Shown here: positions 13,001-27,609 of the stretch, piece after piece
How positions within the stretch are numbered: position 1 is the stretch's first letter
Layout of the letters: each line of letters opens with the position of its first letter
Source of the DNA: Petrolisthes cinctipes
Lineage: Eukaryota > Arthropoda > Malacostraca > Decapoda > Porcellanidae
NCBI GenBank assembly: GCA_033782935.1
Contig: JAWQEG010000166.1
Coordinates: 3,748,001 to 3,812,000, forward strand
Direction of reading: 5' to 3'
DNA: 64,000 nt
Made by a program: the position numbers and the translations under genes
Notes under the pieces: generated by a model
Databases searched by the model: none
Told to the model about the DNA's origin: nothing
Seen by the model: only the letters and a program-made list of their open reading frames with translations

Positions 13001-14249
13001 GCACATATCGACTTTAAACACTTAAAATATCGATTTTTAGCATGTTTTTAGCCAATATTTTGAAAACATTCTAGCACTGACTAGACATGTACAGATCGCT
13101 TTTGGGGCCCAAAATTATCGAATTTTCGGGTGTTTTGAGGTTGAATTTGATATATAAACGAGTGCAGAAGATGCATACACATGTTCAATTTGGGTACCAA
13201 AAATATCGATTTTTAGCATGTTTTGGGCCTGCATCTGAGTAGGCATGTACAGATCGCTTCTGGGACTCCAAAATATCGAATTTTCGGGTGTTTTGAGCCT
13301 GAATTTGAGATATAAACGGGTACAGAAGATGCATGCACATATCGACTTTTGGGCACCTAAAAGATCGATTTTCAATATGTTTTGGGCCTGTATTTTGAAA
13401 AAACTCTGACACGGAGTAGGCATGTACAGTTCGCTTCTGGGACCCCAAAATATCGAATTTTAGGGTGTTTTTGGCCTGAATTTGAGATATCGACTTTGGG
13501 CACCTAAAATATTGATTTTGAGCATGTTTTGGGTCTGTATCTTGAAAATATTCTAACTAGGAGTAGGGATGTACAGATCGCTTCTAGGACCCAAAAATAC
13601 CGATTTTTCGGGTGTTTTGAGCCTGAATTTGAGATATAAACGGGTACAGAAGATGCATGCACATATTGACTTTGGGCACCTAAAATGTCGATTTTTAGCA
13701 TGTTTTGGGCCTGTATTTTGAAAATACTCTAACTAGGAGTAGGCATGTACAGATCGCTTCTGGGACCCAAAAATATCGAATTTTCGGGTGTTTTGAGCCT
13801 GAAATTGAGATATAAACGGGTACAAAAGATGCATGCACATATCGACTTTAAACACTTTAAATATCGATTTTTAGCATGTTTTGAGCCAATATTTTGAAAA
13901 CATTCTAGCACTGACTAGACATGTACAGATCGCTTTTGGGGCCCAAAATTATCGAATTTTCGGGTGTTTTGAGGTTGAATTTGATATATAAACGAGTGCA
14001 GAAGATGCATACACATGTTCAATTTGGGTACCAAAAATATCGATTTTTAGCATGTTTTGGGCCTGCATCTGAGTAGGCATGTACAGATCGCTTCTGGGAC
14101 TCCAAAATATCGAATTTTCGGGTGTTTTGAGCCTGAATTTGAGATATAAACGGGTACAGAAGATGCATGCACATATCGACTTTTGGGCACCTAAAAGATC
14201 GATTTTCAGTATGTTTTGGGCCAGTATTTTGAAAATACTCTAACACGGA
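10074..14249. repeat. Run of five consecutive HOR pentamers (834, 837, 837, 834, 834 bp)
   Basis: Block starts are 10,074, 10,908, 11,745, 12,582 and 13,416. Every block has the order S-L-L-M-L. The two 837-bp blocks share an S monomer lengthened to 149 bp by an A-run (CCTAAAAAAAATCG), so they are each other's closest relatives. The last two blocks share CCGATTTTTCGGG and TTTAAACACTT variants. This is the most regular pentamer stretch in the window. Confidence 0.87.
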
Positions 14250-17200
14250 GTAGGCATGTACAGTTCGCATCTGGGACCCCAAAATATCGAATTTTAGGGT
14301 GTTTTGGGACTGAATTTGAGATATCGACTTTGGGCACCTAAAATATCGATTTTTAGCATGTTTTAGGCCTATATTTTGAAAATATTCTAGCACTATGTAG
14401 GCATGTACAGATCACTTCTGGGACCCCAAAATATCGAATTCTCGGGTGTTTTGAGCCTGAATTTGAGATATAAACGGGTACAGAAGATGCATGCACATAT
14501 CGACTTTTGGGCACCTAAAATATCGATTTTGAGCATGTTTTGGGTCTGTATCTTGAAAACATTCTAACTAGGAGTATGGATGTACAGATCGCTTCTGGGA
14601 CCCAAAAATACCGAATTTTTGGGTGTTTTGACCCTGAATTTGAGATATAAACGGGTACAGAAGATGCATGTACATATCGACTTTGGACACTTAAAATATC
14701 GATTTTCAGCATGTTTTGGGCCTGTATTTTGAAAATATTCTAGCACTGGGGTAGGCATGTACAGATCGCTTCTGGGACCCAAAAATATCGAATTTTCGGG
14801 TGTTTTGAGCCTGAATTTGAGATATAGACGGGTACAGAAGATGCATGCACATATTGACTTTGGGCACCTAAAATATCGATTTTCAGCATGTTTTGGGCCT
14901 GTATTTTGAAAATACTCTAACACGGAGTAGGCATGTACAGTTCGCTTCTGGGACCCCAAAAATATCGAATTTTCGGGTGTTTTGAGCCTGAATTTGAGAT
15001 ATAAACGGGTACAGAAGATGCATGCACATATTGACTTTGGACACTTAAAATATCGATTTTTAGCATGTTTTGAGCCTATATTTTGAAAACATTCTAGCAC
15101 TGACTAGACATGTACAGATCGCTTCTGGGACCCAAAATTATCAAATTTTCGGGTGTTTTGAGGTTGAATTTGAGATATAAACGAGTGCAGAAGATGCATA
15201 CACATGTTGACTTTGGGACCCTAAAATATCGATTTTCAGCATGTTTTGGGCCTGCATCTGAGTAGGCATGTACAGATCGCTTCTGGGACCCCAAAATATC
15301 GAATTTTCGGGTGTTTGGAGCCTGAATTTGAGATATAAACGGGTACAGAAGATGCATGCACATATCGACTTTTGGGCACCTAAAAGATCGATTTTCAGTA
15401 TGTTTTGGGCCTGTATTTTGAAAATACTCTAACACGAAGTAGGAATGTACAGTTCGCTTCTGGGACCCCAAAATATCGAATTTTAGGGTGTTTTGGGACT
15501 GAATTTGAGATATCGACTTTGGGCACCTAAAATATCGATTTTTAGCATGTTTTGGGCCTATATTTTGAAAATATTCTAGCACTGAGTAGGCATGTAGCCT
15601 ACAGATCGCTTCTGGGACCCCAAAATATCGAATTTTCGGGTGTTTTGAGCCTGAATTTGAGATATAAACGGGTACAGATGATGCATGCACATATCGACTT
15701 TTGGGCACCTAAAATATCGATTTTTAGCATGTTTTGAGCCTATATTTTGAAATTTTTTTAGCACTGAGTAGGCATGTACAGATCGCTTCTGGGACCCAAA
15801 AATATGGAATTTTCGGGTGTTTTGAGGTTAAATTTGGGATATAAACGGGTACAGAAGATGCATGCACATATTGACTTTGGGTACCTAAAATATCGATTTT
15901 CAGCATGTTTTGGGCCTGTATTTTGAAATTACTCTAACTAGGAGTAGGCATGTACAGATCGCTTCTGAGACCCCAAAATATCGAATTTTCGGGTGTTTTG
16001 GGCCTGAATTTGAGATATCGACTTTAGGGACCTAAAATATCGATTTTTAACATGTTTTGGGCCTATATTTAGAAAATATTCTAGCACTAAGTAGGCATGT
16101 ACATATCACTTCTGGGACCCCAAAATATCGAATTTTCGTGTGTTCTGAGCCTGAATTTGAGACATAAACGGGTACAGATGATGCATGCACATATCGACTT
16201 TGGATATTTAAAATATCGATTTTTTGCATGTTTTGACCCTATATTTTGAAAAAATTCTAGCACTGAGTAGGCATGTACAGATCGTTTCTGGGACCCAAAA
16301 ATATCGAATTTTCGGGTGTTTTGAGGTTGAATTTGGGATATAAACGGGTGCAGAAGATGCATACACATGTTGACTTTTGGGCACCTAAAAGATCGATTTT
16401 CAGTAAGTTTTGGGCCTGTATATTGAAAATACTCTAACACGGAGTAGGCATGTACAGATCGCTTCTGGGACCCCAAAATATCTAATTTTTGGGTGTTTTT
16501 GGCCTGAATTTGAGATATCGACTTTGGGCACCTAAATATCGATTTTTAGCATGTTTTGTGCCTATATTTTGAAAATATTCTAGCACTGAATAGGCATGTA
16601 CAGATCACTTCTGGGACCCCAAAATATCGAATTTTCGGGTATTTTGAGCCTGAATTTGAGATATAAACGAGTACAGAAGATGCATGCACATATCGACTTT
16701 TGGGCACCTAAAATATCGATTTTGAGCATGTTTTGGGTCTGTATCTTGAAAACATTCTAACTAGGAGTAGGAATGTACAGATCGCTTTTGGGACCCAAAA
16801 ATACCGAATTTTCGGGTGTTTTGAGCCTGAATTTGAGATATAAACGGGTACAGAAGATGCATGCACATATCGACATTGGACACTTAAAATATCGATTTTC
16901 AGCATGTTTTGGGCCTGTATTTTGAAAACATTCTAGCACTGAGTAGGCATGTACAGATCGCTTCTGGGACCCCAAAATATCGAGTTTATGGGTGTTTTGT
17001 ACCTGAATTTGAGATATCGACTTTGGGCACCTAAAATATCGATTTTTAGCATGTTTTGGGCCTATATTTTGAAAATATTCTAGCACTGAGTAGGCATATA
17101 CAGATCGCTTCTGGGACCCCAAAATATCGAATTTCCGGGTGTTTTGAGCCTGAATTTGAGATATAAACGGGTATAGAAGATGCATGAACATATCGACTTT

Positions 17201-20200
17201 TGGGCACATAAAATATCGATTTTGTGCATGTTTTGGGTCTGTATCTTGAAAACATTCTAACTAGGAGTAGGCATGTACAGATCGCTTCTGGGACCCCAAA
17301 ATATCTTATTTTTGGGTGTTTTTGGCCTGAATTTGATATATCGACTTTGGGCACCTAAATATCGATTTTTAGCATGTTTTGGGCCTATATTTTGAAAAAT
17401 TCTAGCACTGAGTAGGCATGTACAGATCACTTCTGGGACCCCAAAATATCGAATTTTCGGGTGTTTTGAGCCTGAATTTGAGATATAAACGAGTACAGAA
17501 GATGCATACACATATCGACTTTTGGGCACCTAAAATATCGATTTTGAGCATGTTTTGGGTCTGTATCTTGAAAACATTCTAACTAGGAGTAGGAATGTAA
17601 ATATCGCTTCTTGGACCCAAAAATACCGAATTTTCGGGTGTTTTGAGCCTGAATTTGAGATATAAACGGGTACAGAAGATGCATGCACATATCGACTTTG
17701 GACACTTAAAATATCGAATTTAAGCATGTTTTGGGCCTGTATTTTGAAAACATTCTAGCACTGAGTAGGCATGTACAGATCGCTTCTGGGACCCCAAAAT
17801 ATCGAGTTTATGGGTGTTTTGGACCTGAATTTGAGATATCGACTTTGGGCACCTAAAATATCGATTTTTAGCTTGTTTTGGGCCTATATTTTGAAAATAT
17901 TCTAGCACTAAGTAGGCATGTACAGATCACTTCTGGGATCCCAAAATATCGAATTTTCGGGTGTTTTGAGCCTGAATTTGAGATATAAACGGGTACAGAT
18001 GATGCATGCACATATCGACTTTGGACACTTAAAATATCGATTTTTAGCATGTTTTGAGCCTATATTTTGAAAAAATTCTAGCACTGAGTAGGCATATACA
18101 AATCGCTTCAGGGACCCAAAAATATCAAATTTTCGGGTGTTTTGAGGTTAAATTTGGGATATAAACGGGTACAGAAGATGCATTTACATATCGACTTTTG
18201 GGCACCTAAAAGATCGATTTTCAGTATGTTTTGAGCCTGTAATTTGAAAATACTCTAACACGGAGTAGGCATGTACAGTTCGCCTCTGGGACCCCAAAAT
18301 ATCGAGTTTTCGGGTGTTTTAGGCCTGAATTTGAGATATCGACTTTGGGTACCTAAAATATCGATTTTTAGCATGTTTTGGGCCTATATTTTGAAAATAT
18401 TCTAGCACTAAGTAGGCATGTACAGATCACTTCTGGGACCCCAAAATATCGAATTTTCGGGTGTTTTGAGCCTGAATTTGAGATATAAACAGGTACAGAT
18501 GATGCATGCACATATCGACTTTGGACACTTAAAATATCGATTTTTAGCTTGTTTTGAGCCAATATTTTGAAAAAATTCTAGCACTGAGTAGGCATGTACA
18601 GATCGCTTCTGGGACCCCAAAATATCGAATTTTCGGGAGTTTTGAGCTTGAATTTGGGATATAAACGGGTGTAGAAGATGCATACAAATGTTGACTTTGG
18701 TCACCTAAAATATCGATTTTCAGCTTGTTTTAGGCCTGTATTTTGAAAATACTCTAACACAGAGTAAGCAAGTATGGATCGCTTCTGGGACCCCAAAATA
18801 TCGAATTTTCGGGTGTTTTGAGCCTGAATTTGAGATATAAACGGGTACTGAAGATGCATCCACATATCGACTTTTGGGCACCTAAAAGATCAATTTTCAG
18901 CATGTTTTGGGCCTGTATATTGAAAATACTCTAACACGGAGTAGGCATGTACAGATCGCTTCTGGGACCCCAAAATATCGAATTTTTGGGTGTTTTTGGC
19001 CTGAATTTGAGATATCGACTTAGTGCACCTAAAATATCGATTTTTATCATGTTTTGGGCCTATATTTTGAAAATATACTAGCACTGACTAGGCATGTACA
19101 GATCGCTTCTGGGACCCCAAAATATCGAATTTTCGGGTGTTTTGAGCCTGAATTTGAGATATAAACGGGTACAGAAGATGCATGCACATATCGACTTTTG
19201 GGCACCTAAAATATCGATTTTGAGCATGTTTTGGGTCTGTATCTTGAAAACATTCTAACTAGGAGTAGGGATGTACAGATCGCTTCTGGGACCCCAAAAT
19301 ATCAAATTTTAGGGTGTTTTGGGCCTGAATTTGAGATATCGACTTTGGGGACCTAAAATATCGATTTTTAGCATGTTTTGTGCCTATATTTTGAAAATAT
19401 TCTAGCACTAACTAGGCATGTACAGATCACTTCTAGGACCCCAAAATATCGAATTTTCGCGTGTTTTGAGCCTGAATTTGAGATATAAACGGGTACAGAT
19501 AATGCATGCAGATATCGACTTTGGACACTTAAAATATCGATTTTTAGCATGTTTTGAGCCTATAATTTGAAAAAATTCTAGCATTGAGTAGGCATGTACA
19601 AATTGCTTCTGGGACCCAAAAATATCGAATTTTCGGGTGTTTTGAGGTTAAATGTGGGATATAAACGGGTACAGAAGATTCATACACATGTTGACTTTGG
19701 TCACCTAAAATATCGATTTTCAGCTTGTTTTTGCTCCTGTATTTTGAAAATACTCTAACACGGAGTAAGCGAGTACAGATCGCTTCTGGGACCCCAAAAT
19801 ATCGAATTTTTGGGTGTTTTGAGCCTGAATTTGAGATATAAACGGGTACAGAAGATGCATGCACATATCGACTTTGGACACTTAAAATATCGATTTTCAG
19901 CATGTTTTGAGCCTGTATTTTGAAAATATTCTAGCACTGAGTAGGCATGTACAGATCGCTTCTGGGACCCCAAAATATCAAATTTTAGGGTGTTTTGAGG
20001 TTGAATTTGAGATATAAACGAGTGCAGAAGATGCATACACATGTTGACTTTGGGCACCTAAAATATCGATTTTCAGCATGTTTTGGGCCTGCATCTGAGT
20101 AGGCATGTACAGATCGCTTCTGGGACCCCAAAATACCGAATTTTCGGGTGCTTGGAGCCTGAATTTGAGATATAAACGGGTACAAAAGATGCATGCACAT

Positions 20201-22266
20201 ATCGACTTTTGAGCACCTAAAAGATCGATTTTCAGTATGTTTTGGGCCTGTATTTCGAAAATACTCTAACACGGACTAGGCATGTACAGTTCGCTTCTGG
20301 GGCCCCAAAATATCGAATTTTCGGGTGTTTTGGGCCTGAATTTGAAATATCGACTTTGGGCACCTAAAATATCGATTTTTAGCATGTTTTGAGCCTATAT
20401 TTTGAAAATATTCTAGCACTGAGTAGGCATGTACAGATCGCTTCTGGGACCCCAAAATATATAATTTTCGGGTGTTTTGAGCCTGAATTTGAGATATAAA
20501 CGGGTAAAGAAGATGCATGCACGTATCGACTTTTGGGCACCTAAAATATCGATTTTGAGCATGTTTTGGGTCTGTATCTTGAAAACATTCTAACTAGGAC
20601 TAGGGATGTACAGATCGCTTCTAGGACCCAAAAATACCGAATTTTCGGGTGTTTTTAGCCTGAATTTGAGATATAAACGGGTACAGAAGATGCATGCACA
20701 TATTGACTTTGGGCACCTAAAATATCGATTTTCAGCATGTTTTGGGCCTGTATTTTGAAAATACTCAAATTAGGAGTAGGCATGTACAGATCGCTTCTGG
20801 GACCCAAAAATATCGAATTTTCGGGTGTTTTGAGCCTGAATTTGAGATATAAACGGGTACAGAAGATGCATGCACATATCGACTTTGGACACTTAAAATA
20901 TCGATTTCTAGCATGTTTTGAGCCTATATTTTGAAGACATTCTAGCACTGACTAGACATGTACAGATCACTTCTGGGACCCAAAATTATCGAATTTTCGG
21001 GTGTTTTGAGGTTTAATTTGAGATATAAACGAGTGCAGAAGATGCATACACATGTTCAATTTGGGTACCTAAAATATCGATTTTTAGCATGTTTTGGGCC
21101 TGCATCTGAGTAGGCATGTACAGATCGCTTTTGGGACCCCAAAGTATCGAATTTTCGGGTGTTTTGAGCCTGAATTTGAGATATAAACGGGTACAGAAGA
21201 TGCATGCACATATCGACTTTTGGGCACCTAAAAGATCGATTTTCAGTATGTTTTGGGCCTGTATTTTGAAAATACTCTAACACGGAGTAGGCATGTACAG
21301 TTCGCTTCTGGGACCCCAAAATATCAAATTTTAGGGTGTTTTGGGCCTGAATTTGAGATATCGACTTTGGGCACCTAAAATATCGATTTTTAGCATGTTT
21401 TGTGCCTATATTTTGAAAATATTCTAGCACTAAGTAGGCATGTACAGATCACTTCTGGGACCCCAAAGTATCGAATTTTCGGGTGATTTGAGCCTGAATT
21501 AGAGATATAAACGGGTACAGATGATGCATGCACATATCGACTTTGGACACTTAAAATATCGATTTTTAGCATGTTTTGAGACTATATTTTTAAAAAATTC
21601 TAGCACTGAGTAGGCATGTACAGATCGCTTCTGGGACTCAAAAATATCGAATTTTCGGGTGTTTTGAAGTGGAATTTGGGATATAAACGGGTGCAGAAGA
21701 TGCATACACATGTTGACTTTGGTCACCTAAAATATCGATTTTCAGAATGTTTTGGGCCAGTATTTTGAAAATACTCTAACTAAGAGTAAGCATGTACAGA
21801 TCGCTTCTGGGACCCAACTATATCGAATTTTCGGGTGTTTTGAGCCTGAATTTGAGATATAAACGGGTACAGAAAATGAATGCACATATCGACTTTGGAC
21901 ACTTAAAATATCGATTTTTAGCATGTTTTGAGCCTATTTTTTGAAAACATTCTAGCACTGACTAGACATGTACAGATCGCTTCTGGGTACCAAAATTATC
22001 GAATTTTTGGGTGTTTTGAGGTTGAATTTGAGATATAAACAAGTGCAGAAGATGCATACACATATTCAATTTGGGTACCTAAAATATCGATTTTTAGCAT
22101 GTTTTGGGCCTGCATCTGAGTAGGCATGTACAGATCGCTTATGGGACCCCAAAATATCGAATTTTCGGGTGTTTGGAGCCTGAATTTGAGATATCGACTT
22201 AGTGCACCTAAAATATCGATTTTTAGCATGTTTTGGGCCTATATTTTGAAAATATACTAGCACTGA
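14250..22266. repeat. Irregular satellite segment
   Basis: Spacings do not settle into one period. From 15,262 to 20,098 there are many S-L and S-L-L units and no monomer of the 158-bp class starts between 15,104 and 19,941. A hexamer of 1,011 bp (S-L-L-L-M-L) recurs at 20,276–21,286. Two 145-bp S copies (17,267–17,411 and 24,277–24,421) share CACCTAAATATCG (two bases lost) and a TCTTATTTTTGGG variant, linking this region to 24.3 kb. No gene is seen. Confidence 0.78.
15586..15602. repeat. 5-bp insertion creating a perfect 6-bp inverted repeat
   Basis: Where other monomers read GTAGGCATGTACAG, this copy has five extra bases, giving GTAGGC-ATGTA-GCCTAC. The arms are exact reverse complements around a 5-base loop. 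The monomer is 182 bp for this reason. No second copy was seen in the window. Confidence 0.8.
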
Positions 22267-24276
22267 CTAGGCATGTACAGATCGCTTCTGGGACCCCAAA
22301 ATATCGAATTTTCTGGTGTTTTGAGCCTGAATTTGAGATATCGACTTTGGGGACCTAAAATATCGATTTTTAGCATGTTTTGTGCCTATATTTTGAAAAT
22401 ATTCTAGCACTAACTAGGCATGTACAGATCACTTCTAGGACCCCAAAATATCGAATTTTCGCGTGTTTTGAGCCTGAATTTGAGATATAAACGGGTACAG
22501 ATAATGCATGCAGATATCGACTTTGGACACTTAAAATATCGATTTTTAGCATGTTTTGAGCCTATAATTTGAAAAAATTCTAGCATTGAGTAGGCATGTA
22601 CAAATTGCTTCTGGGACCCAAAAATATCGAATTTTCGGGTGTTTTGGGCCTGAATTTGAGATATCGACTTTGGGGACCTAAAATATCGATTTTTAGCATG
22701 TTTTGTGCCTATATTTTGAAAATATTCTAGCACTAACTAGGCATGTACAGATCACTTCTAGGACCCTAAAATATCGAATTTTCGCGTGTTTTGAGCCTGA
22801 ATTTGAGATATAAACGGGTACGGATAATGCATGCAGATATCGACTTTGGACACTTAAAATATCGATTTTTAGCATGTTTTGAGCCTATAATTTGAAAAAA
22901 TCCTAACATTGAGTAGGCATGTACAAATTGCTTCTGGGACCCAAAAATATCGAATTTTCGGGTGTTTTGAGGTTAAATGTGGGATATAAACGGGTCAGAA
23001 GATTCATACACATGTTGACTTTGGTCACCTAAAATATCGATTTTCAGCTTGTTTTTGGGCCTGTATTTTGAAAATACTCTAACACGGAGTAAGCGAGTAC
23101 AGATCGCTTCTGGGACCCCAAAATATCGAATTTTTGGGTGTTTTGAGCCTGAATTTGAGATATAAACGGGTACATGAGATGCATGCACATATCGACTTTG
23201 GACACTTAAAATATCGATTTTCAGCATGTTTTGGGCCTGTATTTTGAAAATATTCTAGCACTGAGTAGGCATGTACAGATCGCTTCTGGGACCCCAAAAT
23301 ATCAAATTTTCGGGTGTTTTGAGCCTGAATTTGATATATAAACGGGTACAGAAGATATATGCACATATCGTTTTTTGGGCACCAAAAATATCGATTTTGA
23401 GCATGTTTTGGGTCTGTATCTTGAAAACATTCTAACAAGGTGTAGGGATGTACAGATCGCTTCTGGGACCCAAAAATACCGAATTTTCGAGTGTTTTCAG
23501 CCTGAATTTGAGATATAAACGGGTACAGAAGATGCATGCACATATCGACTTTGGACACTTAAAATATCGATTTTTAGCATGTTTTGGGCCTATATTTTGA
23601 AAACATTCTAGCACTGACTAGACATGTACAGATAGCTTCTGGGACCCAAAATTATCAAATTTTCGGGTGTTTTGAGGTTGAATTTGAGATATAAACGAGT
23701 GCAGAAGATGCATACACATGTTGACTTTGGGCACCTAAAATATCGATTTTCAGCATGTTTTGGGCCTGCATCTGAGTAGGCATGTACAGATCGCTTCTGG
23801 GACCCCAAAATACCGAATTTTCGGGTGCTTGGAGCCTGAATTTGAGATATAAACGGGTACAAAAGATGCATGCACATATCGACTTTTGAGCACCTAAAAG
23901 ATCGATTTTCAGTATGTTTTGGGCCTGTATTTCGAAAATACTCTAACACGGAGTAGGCATGTACAGTTCGCTTCTGGGGCCCAAAAATATCGAATTTTCG
24001 GGTGTTTTTGGCCTGAATTTGAAATATCGACTTTGGGCACCTAAAATATCGATTTTTAGCATGTTTTGAGCCTATATTTTGAAAATATTCTAGCACTGAG
24101 TAGGCATGTACAGATCGCTTCTGGGACCCCAAAATATATAATTTTCGGGTGTTTTGAGCCTGAATTTGAGATATAAACGGGTAAAGAAGATGCATGAACA
24201 TATCGACTTTTGGGCACATAAAATATCGATTTTGTGCATGTTTTGGGTCTGTATCTTGAAAACATTCTAACTAGGA
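22267..24276. repeat. 2-kb satellite block, copy 1 of a dispersed duplication
   Basis: Twelve successive monomer spacings from 22,267 to 24,277 are identical to those from 27,463 to 29,473 (constant offset 5,196 bp). Private variants are shared: TTCGCGTG, GATAATGCATGCAG, CTATAATTTG, GCATTGAGTAGG, CAAATTGCTTC, GTGTAGGGATG and CGTTTTTTGGGC. The block contains a run of four successive L monomers, which is rare elsewhere. Confidence 0.82.
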
Positions 24277-25257
24277 GTAGGCATGTACAGATCGCTTCTG
24301 GGACCCCAAAATATCTTATTTTTGGGTGTTTTTGGCCTGAATTTGAGATATCGACTTTGGGCACCTAAATATCGATTTTTAGCATGTTTTGGGCCTATTT
24401 TTTGAAAAATTCTAGCACTGAGTAGGCATGTACAGATCGCTTCTGGGACCCAAAAATATCGAATTTTCGGGTGTTTTGAGCCTGAATTTGAGATATAAAC
24501 GAGTACAGAAGATGCATACACATATCGACTTTTGGGCACCTAAAATATCGGTTTTGAGCATGTTTTGGGTCTGTATCTTGAAAACATTCTAACTAGGAGT
24601 AGGGATGTACAGATCGCTTCTAGGACCCAAAAATATCGAATTTTCGGGTGTTTTGAGCCTGAATTTGAGATATAAACGGGTACAGAAGATGCATGCACGT
24701 ATCGACTTTGGACACTTAAAATATCGATTTTTAGCATGTTTTAAGCCTATATTTTGAAAACATTCTATCACTGACTAGACATGAACAGGTCGCTTCTGGG
24801 ACCCAAAATTATCGAATTTTCGGGTGTTTTGAGGTTGAATTTGAGATATAAACGAGTGCAGAAGATGCATAAACATGTTCAATTTGGGTAACTTAAAATA
24901 TCGATTTTTATCATGTTTTGGCCCTGCATCTGAGTAGGCATGTACAGATCGCTTTTGGGACCCCAAAATATCGAATTTTCGGGTGTTTGGAGCCTGAATT
25001 TGAGATATAAACGAGTACAGAAGATGCATGCACATATCGACTTTTGGGCACCTAAAAGATCGATTTTTAGTATGTTTTGGGCCTGTATTTTGAAAATACT
25101 CTAACACGGAGTAGGCATGTACAGTTCGCTTCTGGGACCCCAAAATATCGAATTTTCGGGTGTTTTGGGCCTGAATTTGAGATATCGACTTTGGGCACCT
25201 AAAATATCGATTTTTAGCTTGTTTTGGGCCTATATTTTGAAAATATTCTAGCACTAA

Positions 25258-26433
25258 GTAGGCATGTACAGATCACTTCTGGGATCCCAAAATATCGAAT
25301 TTTCGGGTGTTTTGAGCCTGAATTTGAGATATAAACGGGTACAGATGATGCATGCACATATCGACTTTGGACACTTAAAATATCGATTTTTAGCATGTTT
25401 TGAGCCTATATTTTGAAAAAATTCTAGCACTGAGTAGGCATATACAAATCGCTTCTGGGACCCAAAAATATCGAATTTTCGGGTGTTTTGAGGTTAAATT
25501 TGGGATATAAACGGGTACAGAAGATGCATTTACATATCGACTTTTGGGCACCTAAAAGATCGATTTTTAGCATGTTTTGGGCCTATATTTTGAAAATATT
25601 CTAGCACTAAGTAGGCATGTACAGATCACTTCTGGGACCCCAAAATATCGAATTTTCGGGTGTTTTGAGCCTGAATTTGAGATATAAACAGGTACAGATG
25701 ATGCATACACATATCGACTTTGGACACTTAAAATATCGATTTTTAGCTTGTTTTGAGCCAATATTTTGAAAAAATTCTAGCACTGAGTAGGCATGTACAG
25801 ATCGCTTCTGGGACCCCAAAATATCGAATTTTCGGGTGTTTTGAGGTTGAATTTGGGATATAAACGGGTGCAGAAGATGCATACAAATGTTGACTTTGGT
25901 CACCTAAAATATCGATTTTCAGCTTGTTTTGGGCCTGTATTTTGAAAATAATCTAACACAGAGTAAGCAAGTATGGATCGCTTCTGGGACCCCAAAATAT
26001 CGAATTTTCGGGTGTTTTGAGCCTGAATTTGAGATATAAACGGGTACTGAAGATGCATCCACATATCGACTTTTGGGCACCTAAAAGATCAATTTTCAGC
26101 ATGTTTTGGGCCTGTATATTGAAAATACTCTAACACGGAGTAGGCATGTACAGATCGCTTCTGGGACCCCAAAATATCGAATTTTTGGGTGTTTTTGGCC
26201 TGAATTTGAGATATCGACTTAGTGCACCTAAAATATCGATTTTTAGCATGTTTTGGGCCTATATTTTGAAAATATACTAGCACTGACTAGGCATGTACAG
26301 ATCGCTTCTGGGACCCCAAAATATCGAATTTTCGGGTGTTTTGGGCCTGAATTTGAGATATCGACTTTGGGCACCTAAAATATCGATTTTTAGCTTGTTT
26401 TGGGCCTATATTTTGAAAATATTCTAGCACTAA
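25258..26433. repeat. 1,176-bp seven-mer HOR, copy 1
   Basis: Spacings 176, 177, 176, 176, 177, 147, 147 (starts 25,258 to 26,287) are repeated exactly from 26,434. Shared private variants include GATCCCAAAATATCG, GCATATACAAATCGC, GTAAGCAAGTATGG, AAAATAATCTAACAC and GATCAATTTTCAGC. Confidence 0.87.
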
Positions 26434-27609
26434 GTAGGCATGTACAGATCACTTCTGGGATCCCAAAATATCGAATTTTCGGGTGTTTTGAGCCTGAATT
26501 TGAGATATAAACGGGTACAGATGATGCATGCACATATCGACTTTGGACACTTAAAATATCGATTTTTAGCATGTTTTGAGCCTATATTTTGAAAAAATTC
26601 TAGCACTGAGTAGGCATATACAAATCGCTTCTGGGACCCAAAAATATCGAATTTTCGGGTGTTTTGAGGTTAAATTTGGGATATAAACGGGTACAGAAGA
26701 TGCATTTACATATCGACTTTTGGGCACCTAAAAGATCGATTTTTAGCATGTTTTGGGCCTATATTTTGAAAATATTCTAGCACTAAGTAGGCATGTACAG
26801 ATCACTTCTGGGACCCCAAAATATCGAATTTTCGGGTGTTTTGAGCCTGAATTTGATATATAAACAGGTACAGATGATGCATACACATATCGACTTTGGA
26901 CACTTAAAATATCGATTTTTAGCTTGTTTTGAGGCAATATTTTGAAAAAATTCTAGCACTGAGTAGGCATGTACAGATCGCTTCTGGGACCCCAAAATAT
27001 CGAATTTTCGGGTGTTTTGAGGTTGAATTTGGGATATAAACGGGTGCAGAAGATGCATACAAATGTTGACTTTGGTCACCTAAAATATCGATTTTCAGCT
27101 TGTTTTGGGCCTGTATTTTGAAAATAATCTAACACAGAGTAAGCAAGTATGGATCGCTTCTGGGACCCCAAAATATCGAATTTTCGGGTGTTTTGAGCCT
27201 GAATTTGAGATATAAACGGGTACTGAAGATGCATCCACATATCGACTTTTGGGCACCTAAAAGATCAATTTTCAGCATGTTTTGGGCCTGTATATTGAAA
27301 ATACTCTAACACGGAGTAGGCATGTACAGATCGCTTCTGGGACCCCAAAATATCGAATTTTTGGGTGTTTTTGGCCTGAATTTGAGATATCGACTTAGTG
27401 CACCTAAAATATCGATTTTTAGCATGTTTTGGGCCTATATTTTGAAAATATACTAGCACTGACTAGGCATGTACAGATCGCTTCTGGGACCCCAAAATAT
27501 CGAATTTTCGGGTGTTTTGAGCCTGAACTTGAGATATCGACTTTGGGGACCTAAAATATCGATTTTTAGCATGTTTTGTGCCTATATTTTGAAAATATTC
27601 TAGCACTAA
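26434..27609. repeat. 1,176-bp seven-mer HOR, copy 2 (tandem with copy 1)
   Basis: This copy follows copy 1 directly and has the same seven spacings. Differences I saw are few single-base changes, such as TTGATATATAAACAGG here against TTGAGATATAAACAGG in copy 1, and GAGGCAAT against GAGCCAAT. The near identity indicates a recent duplication. Confidence 0.87.
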
